The notes under the pieces were generated by a model. It ran no database searches. It was not told where the DNA came from and worked only from the letters and a program-made list of their open reading frames with translations. A program made the position numbers and the translations under genes. A stretch of DNA of 64,000 bases, from contig JBFWMG010000013.1 of assembly GCA_050251715.1 (NCBI GenBank), positions 30,734-94,733 on the forward strand, written 5' to 3'. Shown here in pieces: positions 1 to 7,383 of this stretch (positions within the stretch are counted from its first letter, which is position 1; each line of letters begins with the position of its first letter). This DNA comes from JBFWMG01 sp050251715. GTDB lineage: Bacteria; Desulfobacterota; Desulfovibrionia; Desulfovibrionales; Desulfovibrionaceae.

Positions 1-87
1 GCATGGAGTGCGTTCACCCGACGCCGTGGGCCGCAAGGCGTCGAAAAAGACACAGCAGGGAGACATGGCGGTTGGTCCGCAATATGA

Positions 88-117
88 AAGCCCCGCCTGC
101 ATGGCGGGGCTTCTTTT
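88..117 (+). terminator. Rho-independent terminator
   Basis: A 10-bp perfect stem (AAGCCCCGCC / GGCGGGGCTT, loop TGCAT) is followed by CTTTTTT on the + strand. It would end a transcript entering from left of the window. On the - strand it lies just past the cydB stop with only a short T run, so it may work weakly in both directions. Nothing else is recognisable in bases 1-143. Confidence 0.75.
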
Positions 118-143
118 TTGGTTCCAGGGGGGGGAGGGATTGC

Positions 144-1169
144 CTAGTAGGATTCCTCGTACCCCAGCTCCTCGTCCGTGAGCTTGTGGCTGAAGGTCTT
201 GTACACCCATCCCTGGTACAGGAGCACGATGGGCACGCAGACCAGGGCCACGCCCAGCATGATCTTGAGCGTGAGCGGGCTGGAGGCTGCGTTGTGGATG
301 GTCATGGACCAGGCCGGGTCGAGGCTCGACGGCAGGAGCGCCGGGTAGATGCCGAACACGCCGAACAGCGTGACGCAGGCGATGAACGCCGCCGAGGAGC
401 CCCAGGCCGCCCAGTGGCGGCGCGAGCCGAGCATGAGCCGCGTGATGATGAGCATGGCCACGGCCAGCACCAGGAAGATGAGCAGCGGCGGATAGGTGAG
501 GTAGTTGGCGTAGAGGTTGGTGGCCACGCTGGTGAGCACCAAGAAGCCCACGGCAACGGCGATGAGGTACATCCACAGGATCTCGGCCGTGCGCACGGCG
601 CGGTCGTGCAGGTCGCCCACGGACTTGATGGCCAGCCACAACGCCCCGTGGTAGCAGAACATCAGGACAAAGAGCACGCCGCCCGCAAGCCCGTAGTAGT
701 TGAGCAGGCCGAAGAGGGTGCCTTCGTTGATGTGTTCGGCATTGATGGGAATGCCCTTGAAGATGTTGGCAAAGGCCACGCCCAGGAGCAGGGCGGGCAG
801 GAAGCTGCCGAGCACATGGCAGGTGTCCCACACCTTGCGCCAGCTGTCGCTGTCCACCTTGTTGCGGAACTCGAAGGACACGCCGCGCAGGATGAGGGCG
901 AAGAGCAGGAGCAGCAGCGCGGCGTACAGGCCGCTGAACATCACGGCATACGCCGTTGGGAAGGCCGCGAAGGTGACGCCGCCCGCCGTGATGAGCCAGA
1001 CCTCGTTGCCGTCCCAGAACGGGCCGGCGGCGTTGAAGATGATGCGTTTTTCCTTTTCCGTTTTGGCCAGGAACGGCATGAGCGTGCCCATGCCCAGGTC
1101 AAAGCCGTCGAGAACGAAATAGACGGCCCACAGGACTCCCCAGAGGACGAACCAGGTTGTTTCGAGCAT
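144..1169 (-). CDS. cydB: Cytochrome bd quinol oxidase subunit II
   Basis: 341 residues, the usual size for CydB, with about eight hydrophobic membrane segments and the typical opening with the motif YFVLDGFDLG near residue 17. It is the second subunit of the cytoplasmic-membrane bd oxidase, which oxidises quinol and reduces O2 to water without pumping protons. It follows cydA by 52 bp on the same strand, and GAGGGTAGG precedes the ATG, so the two form an operon. In a sulfate reducer the likely job is oxygen removal rather than growth on oxygen; that role is inferred from the family and from the neighbouring oxygen-defence genes. Confidence 0.95.
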   Translation of the reverse strand: MLETTWFVLWGVLWAVYFVLDGFDLGMGTLMPFLAKTEKEKRIIFNAAGPFWDGNEVWLITAGGVTFAAFPTAYAVMFSGLYAALLLLLFALILRGVSFEFRNKVDSDSWRKVWDTCHVLGSFLPALLLGVAFANIFKGIPINAEHINEGTLFGLLNYYGLAGGVLFVLMFCYHGALWLAIKSVGDLHDRAVRTAEILWMYLIAVAVGFLVLTSVATNLYANYLTYPPLLIFLVLAVAMLIITRLMLGSRRHWAAWGSSAAFIACVTLFGVFGIYPALLPSSLDPAWSMTIHNAASSPLTLKIMLGVALVCVPIVLLYQGWVYKTFSHKLTDEELGYEESY

Positions 1170-1221
1170 ATTCCTACCCTCTTTTCACTTCGGGTTTGTT
1201 GATTGGTCTGCCGCGCCGCAT

Positions 1222-2523
1222 TTAGTGGACCGGACCCTTCTGGGCGTACTTCTTGAGCAGATAGATATCCACCGCGCCCAGCAGGGCGTAAACCACAATG
1301 AACGCGACCAGGGAGATGGCGACCTGTGAGGTGACCAGCGGCGAGACCGCGTCCCTGGTTTTCATGAGGCCGTACACGATCCACGGCTGGCGGCCCACCT
1401 CGGCCACCATCCAGCCCGCCTCGATGGCGATGTAGGGCAGGGGAATGGCGAACAGCATGACCTTGAGGAACCATTTGCGGTCGTCAAGGGAGTTGCGCCA
1501 CAGCCAGGCGAGCGCGGCCAGGAGCGGCAGCAGCGTGCCAATGCCCACCATGGCCCGGAAGGAAAGGAAGGTGAGCAGCACGGGAGGCCGCTCTTCCTTG
1601 GGGAAGTCCTTGAGTCCCTTGACCACGGCGTTGGGGTCGTTGAAGGCGAGCACGCTCAGGAGGCTGGGGATGCCTATGCCTTCCACCAGATTGCGCTCAT
1701 TGGCCTCGTCCGGGATCTGGAGCAGATACATGGGCGCGTTGGGCTGGGTTTCCCAGTGCGCTTCCATGGCCGCCAGCTTGGCGGGCTGGTGCAGAGCCAC
1801 CGCGTTGCCCTGGAAGTGCCCCATGACAGCCATGCCCACGGAAAAGATCAGGGCAAAGGCCGCAGCAATGGCAAAGGACTTCTTGAAGAAGGTTTCCTCG
1901 TTCTTGCGCATCAGGTGGTAGGCGGACACCCCGAGCACGAAGAACGCGGCGAGCGTCCACGCCCCAAAGACCACATGCGCGAATTCTTCCCAGGCCCATG
2001 GCTGCAGGATGACATCGAAAAAGTTGTCCAGTTCGGCGCGGCCGTTGCGCAGCACATAGCCGACGGGGTGCTGCATCCAGGCGTTGGCGATGAGGATCCA
2101 CAACGCCGACACGTTGGAGGCGATGGCCACCAGCCAAATGGCGGTACAGTGGAGCTTGGCCGACAGCTTGTCCCAGCCAAAGACCCAGACCGCCACGAAG
2201 GTGGATTCGAGGAAAAAGGCCACCGAGGCCTCGATGGCCAGCAGCGCGCCGAAGATGTCGCCCACATAGGCGGAATAGCGCGACCAGTTGGTGCCGAACT
2301 GGAATTCGAGCGTGATGCCCGTGACCACGCCCAGCGCGAAGTTGATGAGGAACAGCTTGCCCCAGAATTTGGCCATCCGTTTGTAGGTCTCGTCGCCGGT
2401 CTGCACATAGCGCGTCTCCATGACCGCGATGATGACCGAGAGCCCCAATGTCAACGGTACGAATATGAAGTGAAACAGTGTCGCCACAGCGAACTGTAGC
2501 CGGGACAAAAACAGGACATCCAT
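1222..2523 (-). CDS. cydA: Cytochrome bd quinol oxidase subunit I
   Basis: 433 residues. This is the haem-bearing subunit of bd oxidase. The N-terminal stretch with FHFIFVPLTLG carries the expected haem-ligand histidine, and the family signature GWMVAEVGRQPW is present near residue 370. It is about 90 residues shorter than E. coli CydA, which fits the short-Q-loop class common in anaerobes. AAGGGGGTAGG precedes the ATG. The leader contains a 7-bp hairpin (GCCTTCA / TGAAGGC, 2550-2569) of unknown meaning. It is the first gene of cydAB, and the 242 bp upstream hold its promoter and the roo terminator. Confidence 0.95.
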   Translation of the reverse strand: MDVLFLSRLQFAVATLFHFIFVPLTLGLSVIIAVMETRYVQTGDETYKRMAKFWGKLFLINFALGVVTGITLEFQFGTNWSRYSAYVGDIFGALLAIEASVAFFLESTFVAVWVFGWDKLSAKLHCTAIWLVAIASNVSALWILIANAWMQHPVGYVLRNGRAELDNFFDVILQPWAWEEFAHVVFGAWTLAAFFVLGVSAYHLMRKNEETFFKKSFAIAAAFALIFSVGMAVMGHFQGNAVALHQPAKLAAMEAHWETQPNAPMYLLQIPDEANERNLVEGIGIPSLLSVLAFNDPNAVVKGLKDFPKEERPPVLLTFLSFRAMVGIGTLLPLLAALAWLWRNSLDDRKWFLKVMLFAIPLPYIAIEAGWMVAEVGRQPWIVYGLMKTRDAVSPLVTSQVAISLVAFIVVYALLGAVDIYLLKKYAQKGPVH

Positions 2524-2702
2524 ACCTACCCCCTTTCGTCACGCGTTGAGCCTTCATGTGCCTGAAGGCGGTTCGACAAGAATACCGACATATTACCCCG
2601 GGACGCGATAAATGCAAGCTGATTGTCGCCGTTAAAGCGAGTAAAACGCTAATCGTTATTATTCTCGATCCAGATGTAACCCCATCGCAGTGAAGAAGTA
2701 AA

Positions 2703-2735
2703 GAAAAAAATAAAAAAGGCTCCCGAAGGAGCCTT
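2703..2735 (-). terminator. Terminator of the dfx-rub-roo operon
   Basis: Read on the - strand, GGCTCC-TTCG-GGAGCC (extended by A-T pairs) is followed by TTTTTTATTTTTTT. It lies 31 bp past the roo stop codon, in the right place to end the operon. Confidence 0.9.
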
Positions 2736-2765
2736 GGAGAACCAGGGAGAAGGGAGAAGGGAGAA

Positions 2766-3977
2766 TCAGGCCGTGATCTTGGCCTTGATGGCCTGGCCCA
2801 CGGCATGGCCCAATGCGGCGCACTGGCCCAGCACGTCGTGTCCGGGCACGTGCTGGCATTTGACGGGTTCGGCCACGATATCCAGGTGCATGGCTTCGAG
2901 CCATTCCGTGATGGCCTTGACCGATTCGCCGCTCCAGCCAAAGGAGCCAAAGGCGGCGCCGATCTTGTTCTGGGGCCGCAGACCCTTCATGTAGGTGAGC
3001 ATGGCCGCCACGTTGGGCATGATGCCGTTGTTGTGCGTGGGCGAGCCCACGATCACGGCCGCCGCGTCAAAGATCTCGGTCATCACCGCGCTGTGGTGGT
3101 TGGCCTTGAGCCACATGCACCGCACGCTGATGCCTTCCCGCTCCAGGCCTTCGGTGATGGCCTTGGCCATTTTTTCGGTGGAGTGCCACATGGTGTCGTA
3201 GACCACCACGGCCTTGGGCTTCACGGCCTTTTGCTCGGCAAAGGCCTTGTAGGTGTCCAGGGCGTACTGGCAATCCTCCTTGCCACGGAAGATGAGCCCG
3301 TGGTCAGGGGCGATCATGTCGATGTCCAGGCCCAGTTCGGCCACCTGCTCCAGCACCTTGAGCACCTGGGGCGAATAGGGGAGCACGATGTTGGCGTAAT
3401 ACTCCTGCATGGAGCGGAAGACCTCGGCCCGGTTGAACTCGTCCACAAAGCGCTCGGAAGAGGCGATGTTCTGGCCAAAGGCGTCGTTGGGGATGAGCAG
3501 CTTGTCCTCGGGAATGTAGGAGGCCATGGAGTCGGGCCAGTGCACCATGCGCATCTCCATGAATTGGATGGTGCGCGTGCCGATGCTGACGCTGTCGCCG
3601 GTCTTGACCACCTCGATGGGCCAGTCCACGTCGCCGAACACGGCCTTGATGGTGCGCAATCCCATGGGCGAGGTGAAGATCTTTTCCGGCTTGGCCGCCT
3701 CGATGATGGCGGGCATGGCGCCCGCATGGTCCTGCTCCACGTGGTCGATGACGATGTAGTCGATGTCGCTCAAGTCGCAGACCTGGGCGATGCGGCACTT
3801 GAGGGTGTTCACCGCCTCGGCCTTCACCGAATCGAACAGGGTGATCTTTTCGTCCTTGACCAGGTAGGCGTTGTAGGTGGTGCCGCGCGGGGACAGGGAA
3901 TAGCCGTGGAAATCGCGGCTGCTCCAGTCCACGTGGCCCACCCAGTAGATGTCTTTCTTGATCTCGATAGGTTTCAT
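2766..3977 (-). CDS. roo: Rubredoxin:oxygen oxidoreductase (flavodiiron protein)
   Basis: 403 residues. The N-terminal half is the metallo-beta-lactamase-like diiron domain, with the metal-binding signature HVEQDHAG, and the C-terminal half is a flavodoxin domain (VVVYDTMWHSTEKMA). The enzyme takes electrons from rubredoxin and reduces O2, or NO, in the cytoplasm. The start at MKPIEIKK is chosen because AAGAGGA lies at good spacing; an in-frame start 11 codons upstream lacks this. It follows rubredoxin by about 100 bp on the same strand and ends at a strong terminator, so it is the last gene of the dfx-rub-roo unit. Confidence 0.95.
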   Translation of the reverse strand: MKPIEIKKDIYWVGHVDWSSRDFHGYSLSPRGTTYNAYLVKDEKITLFDSVKAEAVNTLKCRIAQVCDLSDIDYIVIDHVEQDHAGAMPAIIEAAKPEKIFTSPMGLRTIKAVFGDVDWPIEVVKTGDSVSIGTRTIQFMEMRMVHWPDSMASYIPEDKLLIPNDAFGQNIASSERFVDEFNRAEVFRSMQEYYANIVLPYSPQVLKVLEQVAELGLDIDMIAPDHGLIFRGKEDCQYALDTYKAFAEQKAVKPKAVVVYDTMWHSTEKMAKAITEGLEREGISVRCMWLKANHHSAVMTEIFDAAAVIVGSPTHNNGIMPNVAAMLTYMKGLRPQNKIGAAFGSFGWSGESVKAITEWLEAMHLDIVAEPVKCQHVPGHDVLGQCAALGHAVGQAIKAKITA

Positions 3978-4075
3978 GGCGTCCTCTTGTGGAATTGATT
4001 TAGTAATCAATCCTAAATACCGGCGCCCCCGGTGTCAAGGCGCACGCCATGACACCGGGGGCGCCGTATCGTGGT

Positions 4076-4231
4076 CTACGCTTTGGTGAATTCGGCCTTG
4101 GGGGCGCCGCACACGGGGCAGACCCAGTCTTCGGGAATCGCATCGAACGAGGTGCCGGCGGGAACGTCCGGCGGATCGCCTTGCGAGGGGTCGTATTCGT
4201 AGCCGCAGATGTTGCACACGTACTTGTCCAT
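4076..4231 (-). CDS. rub: Rubredoxin
   Basis: 51 residues, starting MDKYVCNICGYEYDP and ending CPVCGAPKAEFTKA. The two CxxC pairs (CNIC, CPVC) bind the single iron, and the length is typical of a single-domain rubredoxin. It is a cytoplasmic one-electron carrier that delivers electrons to ROO and probably to desulfoferrodoxin. AAGGAGG precedes the ATG. It sits between dfx and roo on the same strand. The 125-bp gap towards dfx is filled almost entirely by a structured repeat element. Confidence 0.95.
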   Translation of the reverse strand: MDKYVCNICGYEYDPSQGDPPDVPAGTSFDAIPEDWVCPVCGAPKAEFTKA

Positions 4232-4256
4232 GAGCAGAGAGCCTCCTTGAGGGTTA

Positions 4257-4356
4257 GAGCATATTACCTTTGCAAAAGGTTAGATGCTCTTATGCATTTT
4301 TTTGAAATAATGCTCCATTATTTCAAAACCCCGCATTGTTTCAATGCTGCAATGCG
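4257..4356 (+). repeat. 100-bp three-hairpin dispersed element, single copy
   Basis: The element runs from GAGCAT to AATGCG and abuts the dfx stop codon. It folds into three stem-loops: hairpin 1 at 4257-4289 (outer GAGCAT/ATGCTC, inner ACCTTT/AAAGGT), hairpin 2 at 4300-4328 (13 bp, loop CTC) and hairpin 3 at 4333-4347 (GCATTG/CAATGC, loop TTT). By eye about 87 of 100 positions match the reverse complement of 54921-55020, and the layout matches 54817-54916 exactly in length. In the dfx-rub-roo transcript it would appear as the complementary strand, between two co-transcribed genes. I do not recognise it as a known family. Confidence 0.85.
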
Positions 4357-4737
4357 TTAGGCGTCGGCCTTCCAGAGGCCGTGCAGGTTGCAGTATTCGC
4401 GGGCCGCGACCTTGGTGGCGGTGATGCAGAATTCGGCCACGGGTTTGTCGCCGGGCTTGAGAACCTGGCGGTACACCTTGCCGTCCGCAATCAGTTCGAT
4501 CCACTCGATCCAATGGGTCTCTTCCATGGGATGCAGGGTGGATCCCACGGAAACCTTATAGCCGGTGGCGGTTTTCTCGATGACCGGGACATGCTTTTCC
4601 ACGGCGGCGTCTGTGGTGTTTTCCTTGAACAGCTTCATGGGCTGGCCGCAGCACACCAGTTCGCCCCCACCGGCATGGAGCACTTCCACGATGTTGCCAC
4701 ACACTTCGCATTTGTAGATTTGCATCAGTTCAGCCAT
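4357..4737 (-). CDS. dfx: Desulfoferrodoxin (superoxide reductase)
   Basis: 126 residues. The N-terminal desulforedoxin-like domain binds an FeCys4 centre (CEVCGN near residue 10 and a CC pair near 29). The C-terminal neelaredoxin domain carries the catalytic Fe(His)4Cys site (EKHVPVIE, HPMEETHWI, CNLHG). It reduces superoxide to hydrogen peroxide in the cytoplasm without making O2. The full two-iron form is the class typical of Desulfovibrio (also called rbo). AAGGAGG lies just upstream of the ATG. It is the first gene of the dfx-rub-roo operon; a perfect palindrome sits in its leader. Confidence 0.95.
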   Translation of the reverse strand: MAELMQIYKCEVCGNIVEVLHAGGGELVCCGQPMKLFKENTTDAAVEKHVPVIEKTATGYKVSVGSTLHPMEETHWIEWIELIADGKVYRQVLKPGDKPVAEFCITATKVAAREYCNLHGLWKADA

Positions 4738-5044
4738 TGGTTCAGCCTCCTTGTTTCAATGCCGATCGGCATCCATGTTGGGCGTCACAATTGTTTTCAA
4801 TAGCACTGTTTTCACATGTTGGACCAGCAATCGTCCCAATGGCGCCATCCGGGTGGCACATGCCCAGGAGGCGCAAACGCGCACTGCGAAGGAGACGACC
4901 CTGTCCATTGGATACATGCCTTGTCTCAAATGTTCAAGAGAGGGCCTTGTGTCCGACAGGCCCAAACTTAATGATTAAAAACTGAAAAAGCAAGTAGCTG
5001 AGAATGAAATAATAACAATTCCTGAAAAGATACCGAAATGAACC
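4738..5044. other. dfx upstream region, no gene
   Basis: About 300 bp between the dfx start and the chemoreceptor terminator. No convincing coding frame is seen on either strand. It must hold the dfx promoter, and the stretch near 4965-5040 is AT-rich compared with the rest of the window. The one clear motif is the palindrome at 4759-4772. Confidence 0.6.
4759..4772. promoter_or_regulatory. Perfect 14-bp palindrome in dfx leader
   Basis: ATGCCGATCGGCAT is a perfect inverted repeat 22 bp upstream of the dfx start codon, just before the ribosome binding site. Its position suits an operator or an mRNA hairpin controlling the operon. No regulator is identified, so this is inference from symmetry and place only. 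Confidence 0.4.
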
Positions 5045-5082
5045 ATAAAAAAAGAGGCCGCCCACTGGGGAGTGGGCGGCCT
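5045..5082 (-). terminator. Terminator of the chemoreceptor gene
   Basis: On the - strand a perfect 12-bp stem (AGGCCGCCCACT / AGTGGGCGGCCT, loop of four) is followed by CTTTTTTTATGG, 20 bp past the stop codon of the chemoreceptor gene. Confidence 0.92.
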
Positions 5083-5102
5083 GAAACTGGGCGTTGGGGG
5101 GG

Positions 5103-7118
5103 CTACTGCTTGAACTGTTCCACCAGTTCGGACAACTTCTGCGCCATGCCCGCCACCTCTTCGATGGCGGCGTTGGCCTCCTGGATGCGTTGCGACACAT
5201 TTTGGGAAAGGGTGTTGATCTGGGTAACGTTGAGATTGATTTCCTCGCTGGTGGAGGACTGCTGCTCCGATGCGGTGGCGATGTTGCGCACCATGTCGGC
5301 CATGGTCACCGAACTGTCCACGATGCCTTCCAGCACCTTGCCCGCGTGCTCGGCCTTGGTGGCGGTGTTTTCCACCTGGCGCTTGGTGTCGCCCATTTCG
5401 CGAACGGCCTCGCCCGCGCTGCCCTGGATTTGCTGGATGGCGGTTTCCACTTCCTTGGTGGCTGTCATGGTCTTTTCCGCCAGTTTGCGCACCTCGTCGG
5501 CCACCACGGCAAAGCCCCGCCCGGCCTCGCCCGCACGGGCCGCCTCGATGGCCGCGTTGAGCGCCAGCAGGTTGGTCTGGTCCGCAATGTCATTGATGAC
5601 GTTCATGACCCGGCCGATATTTTCGGCCTTCTCCGCCAGGTCGTTGAGGGAATCGGCCAGTTGTTCGGTACGGCCAGCCACCTGGCGGGTTTCGCGCACG
5701 GTTTCGCGCACCTCGTCGCCGCCGGACTGGGCCACGGTGGTCGCGGTGTCCGCCACTTCCGAGGCCTGGGCCGCGTTTTGCGCCACCTCCAGCACCGTGG
5801 CGTTCATCTCTTCCATGGCCGTGGCCACCTGGCTGGTCTGGTCCGCGGTCTGGTCCACGTTCGTGGTGAGCACGGCCATGCTGCGGGTCAGTTCCGCAGC
5901 CGCCTCGGCCAGATTGTGCGACACGCTGGTCACCTCCTCGGCCACGCCAAGCAGGTTTTCCTTGTGCGCCTCGATCCGCTTGCGGTCCTCTTCGGCCTGG
6001 GTCAGGTCGATCATCACGCCGATGGCGCCGATGACGTGGCCCTCGGCGTCCTTGAGCGGGGATATCTCATAGTGCAGCGGGAAGACCTTGCCATCTTCAC
6101 GGTGGAGATGGAACATGCCGCTTTGGCTTGCTCCGGTGCGGAACACCTCGCCCGTGACCTCGACATCATCCTTGCGCGCGCCGACGACCTGCTCCACGGG
6201 GCGGTTGCGCACCGCCTCATCGGTTTTGCCCAGGATATCCAGGAGCGGCGGGTTGGCGTAGTCCACAAGGCGCTCGGCGTTCACCACGAACAGAGGCACG
6301 ATGATGCCGCGCAAGACGCCCCGGTTGTATTCGAGCTGGTCCTTGATGGTATCGACCATGCCTTCCAGGTTTTGCGCCAGCACGGCGAGTTCGTCCTGGC
6401 CCTTGACCGTGAACCGTACGCCATAGTTGCCCTTTTTGATTTCATCGCTGGCGATGGTGATGGAGCGGATGGGGGTGCCCACGGCCTTGCGCATGAAGAT
6501 GAGCAGCACCACCAGCAACGACACCATGCCCGCAAAGGATATGAGGGCGCCGTTGATCTGGGTTCTGTGCAGGACCGAGAATTCGTGGCTCACATCCTGG
6601 GCCATGACCATGACGCCGAGGATGGGCTGCGAGGCGCCGTGGCAATGGTGGCACGTTTCCTTGTTGGTGATGGTCTTGAATTGCAGGAAGGTGGGTGTGC
6701 CGTCCACATTGATGAGCGAGCCCTCGGTGAGGTCCGTTGTCAGGGCGCGTTGCATCGCAGGGGCAAAGGAGGGGCAGCAGGTGAAGAACTCCTCCACGCC
6801 CTTGCGCAGCGTATTCTGCTTGGTCGAGTAGGTGATGGTGCCCCGGTAGTCGGTGAGGTATGCCTGAATATTGGGGTATTGCTCCGCGATCATCTTGAAT
6901 TTCGCCGCGGTGCTTTCATCGTCGCCCACGGACATGGGGTCGGCGATGGCCTCCAGCAGGATGTCGGAGGTTGTCTCGGCCGACTTGTGCACCATTTCCA
7001 AGGATGCGCCGCGTTGCCAATAGGAGTTGGCTAGAAAGAGTCCGGTGAAGGCCAGTACAGATGTGACCGTGACCAGAAAGAAGACTTTTGCCCCCAAAGA
7101 ACGGCGCAATACCTTCAT
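5103..7118 (-). CDS. dcrA: Haem-containing methyl-accepting chemotaxis protein (DcrA-like)
   Basis: 671 residues. Membrane segments at about 9-30 and 190-209 flank a periplasmic domain that holds a c-type haem motif, CHHCH, at residues 156-160, and a CC pair near 114. A HAMP region, a PAS-like domain (about 270-390) and a methyl-accepting signalling domain follow (hairpin tip with NAAIEAARAGE). This is the layout and about the length I recall for DcrA of D. vulgaris, which senses oxygen or redox state. The start at MKVLRRS is supported by AAGGGAGAG upstream; longer in-frame starts lack one. It lies upstream of dfx-rub-roo on the same strand but has its own terminator. Confidence 0.9.
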   Translation of the reverse strand: MKVLRRSLGAKVFFLVTVTSVLAFTGLFLANSYWQRGASLEMVHKSAETTSDILLEAIADPMSVGDDESTAAKFKMIAEQYPNIQAYLTDYRGTITYSTKQNTLRKGVEEFFTCCPSFAPAMQRALTTDLTEGSLINVDGTPTFLQFKTITNKETCHHCHGASQPILGVMVMAQDVSHEFSVLHRTQINGALISFAGMVSLLVVLLIFMRKAVGTPIRSITIASDEIKKGNYGVRFTVKGQDELAVLAQNLEGMVDTIKDQLEYNRGVLRGIIVPLFVVNAERLVDYANPPLLDILGKTDEAVRNRPVEQVVGARKDDVEVTGEVFRTGASQSGMFHLHREDGKVFPLHYEISPLKDAEGHVIGAIGVMIDLTQAEEDRKRIEAHKENLLGVAEEVTSVSHNLAEAAAELTRSMAVLTTNVDQTADQTSQVATAMEEMNATVLEVAQNAAQASEVADTATTVAQSGGDEVRETVRETRQVAGRTEQLADSLNDLAEKAENIGRVMNVINDIADQTNLLALNAAIEAARAGEAGRGFAVVADEVRKLAEKTMTATKEVETAIQQIQGSAGEAVREMGDTKRQVENTATKAEHAGKVLEGIVDSSVTMADMVRNIATASEQQSSTSEEINLNVTQINTLSQNVSQRIQEANAAIEEVAGMAQKLSELVEQFKQ

Positions 7119-7328
7119 CTCGTACTCTCCCTTGCCCCATGCCTGGACAGCATGGAGATCGGCTTGCGAAACATGGCGGGAATATTCAGGTTCCGCGAGC
7201 ACTTCGCGAGCCTGAAGCGTATGGAATAGATATAGTAGGTAGCGTTACTCGATACGTCTAACCGCGTCAAGTCTTTATGAAAAGAAGCATAGCGTCGTCG
7301 GTGAATTATTGATCGCAGGCACTGAAAA

Positions 7329-7359
7329 TGAAAAAAAAGCCGCCCCGGAAGGGGCGGCT
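7329..7359 (-). terminator. Terminator of purL
   Basis: On the - strand AGCCGCCCC-TTCC-GGGGCGGCT is followed by a run of seven T, 25 bp beyond the purL stop codon. Confidence 0.92.
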
Positions 7360-7383
7360 GAACACGCAACAAAGGCAATTCCT

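Noticed and set aside
1..80. tRNA or other RNA gene at the left edge
   Set aside because: No cloverleaf or T-arm signature; only the terminator at 88-117 is supported.
3..1202. A + strand frame of 399 codons over cydB
   Set aside because: Antisense of a well-conserved membrane protein gene; His/Glu/Gly-rich product without family features.
4751..4978. Short open frames on both strands in the dfx upstream region
   Set aside because: No ribosome binding site, no recognisable protein features, and a promoter region is expected here.
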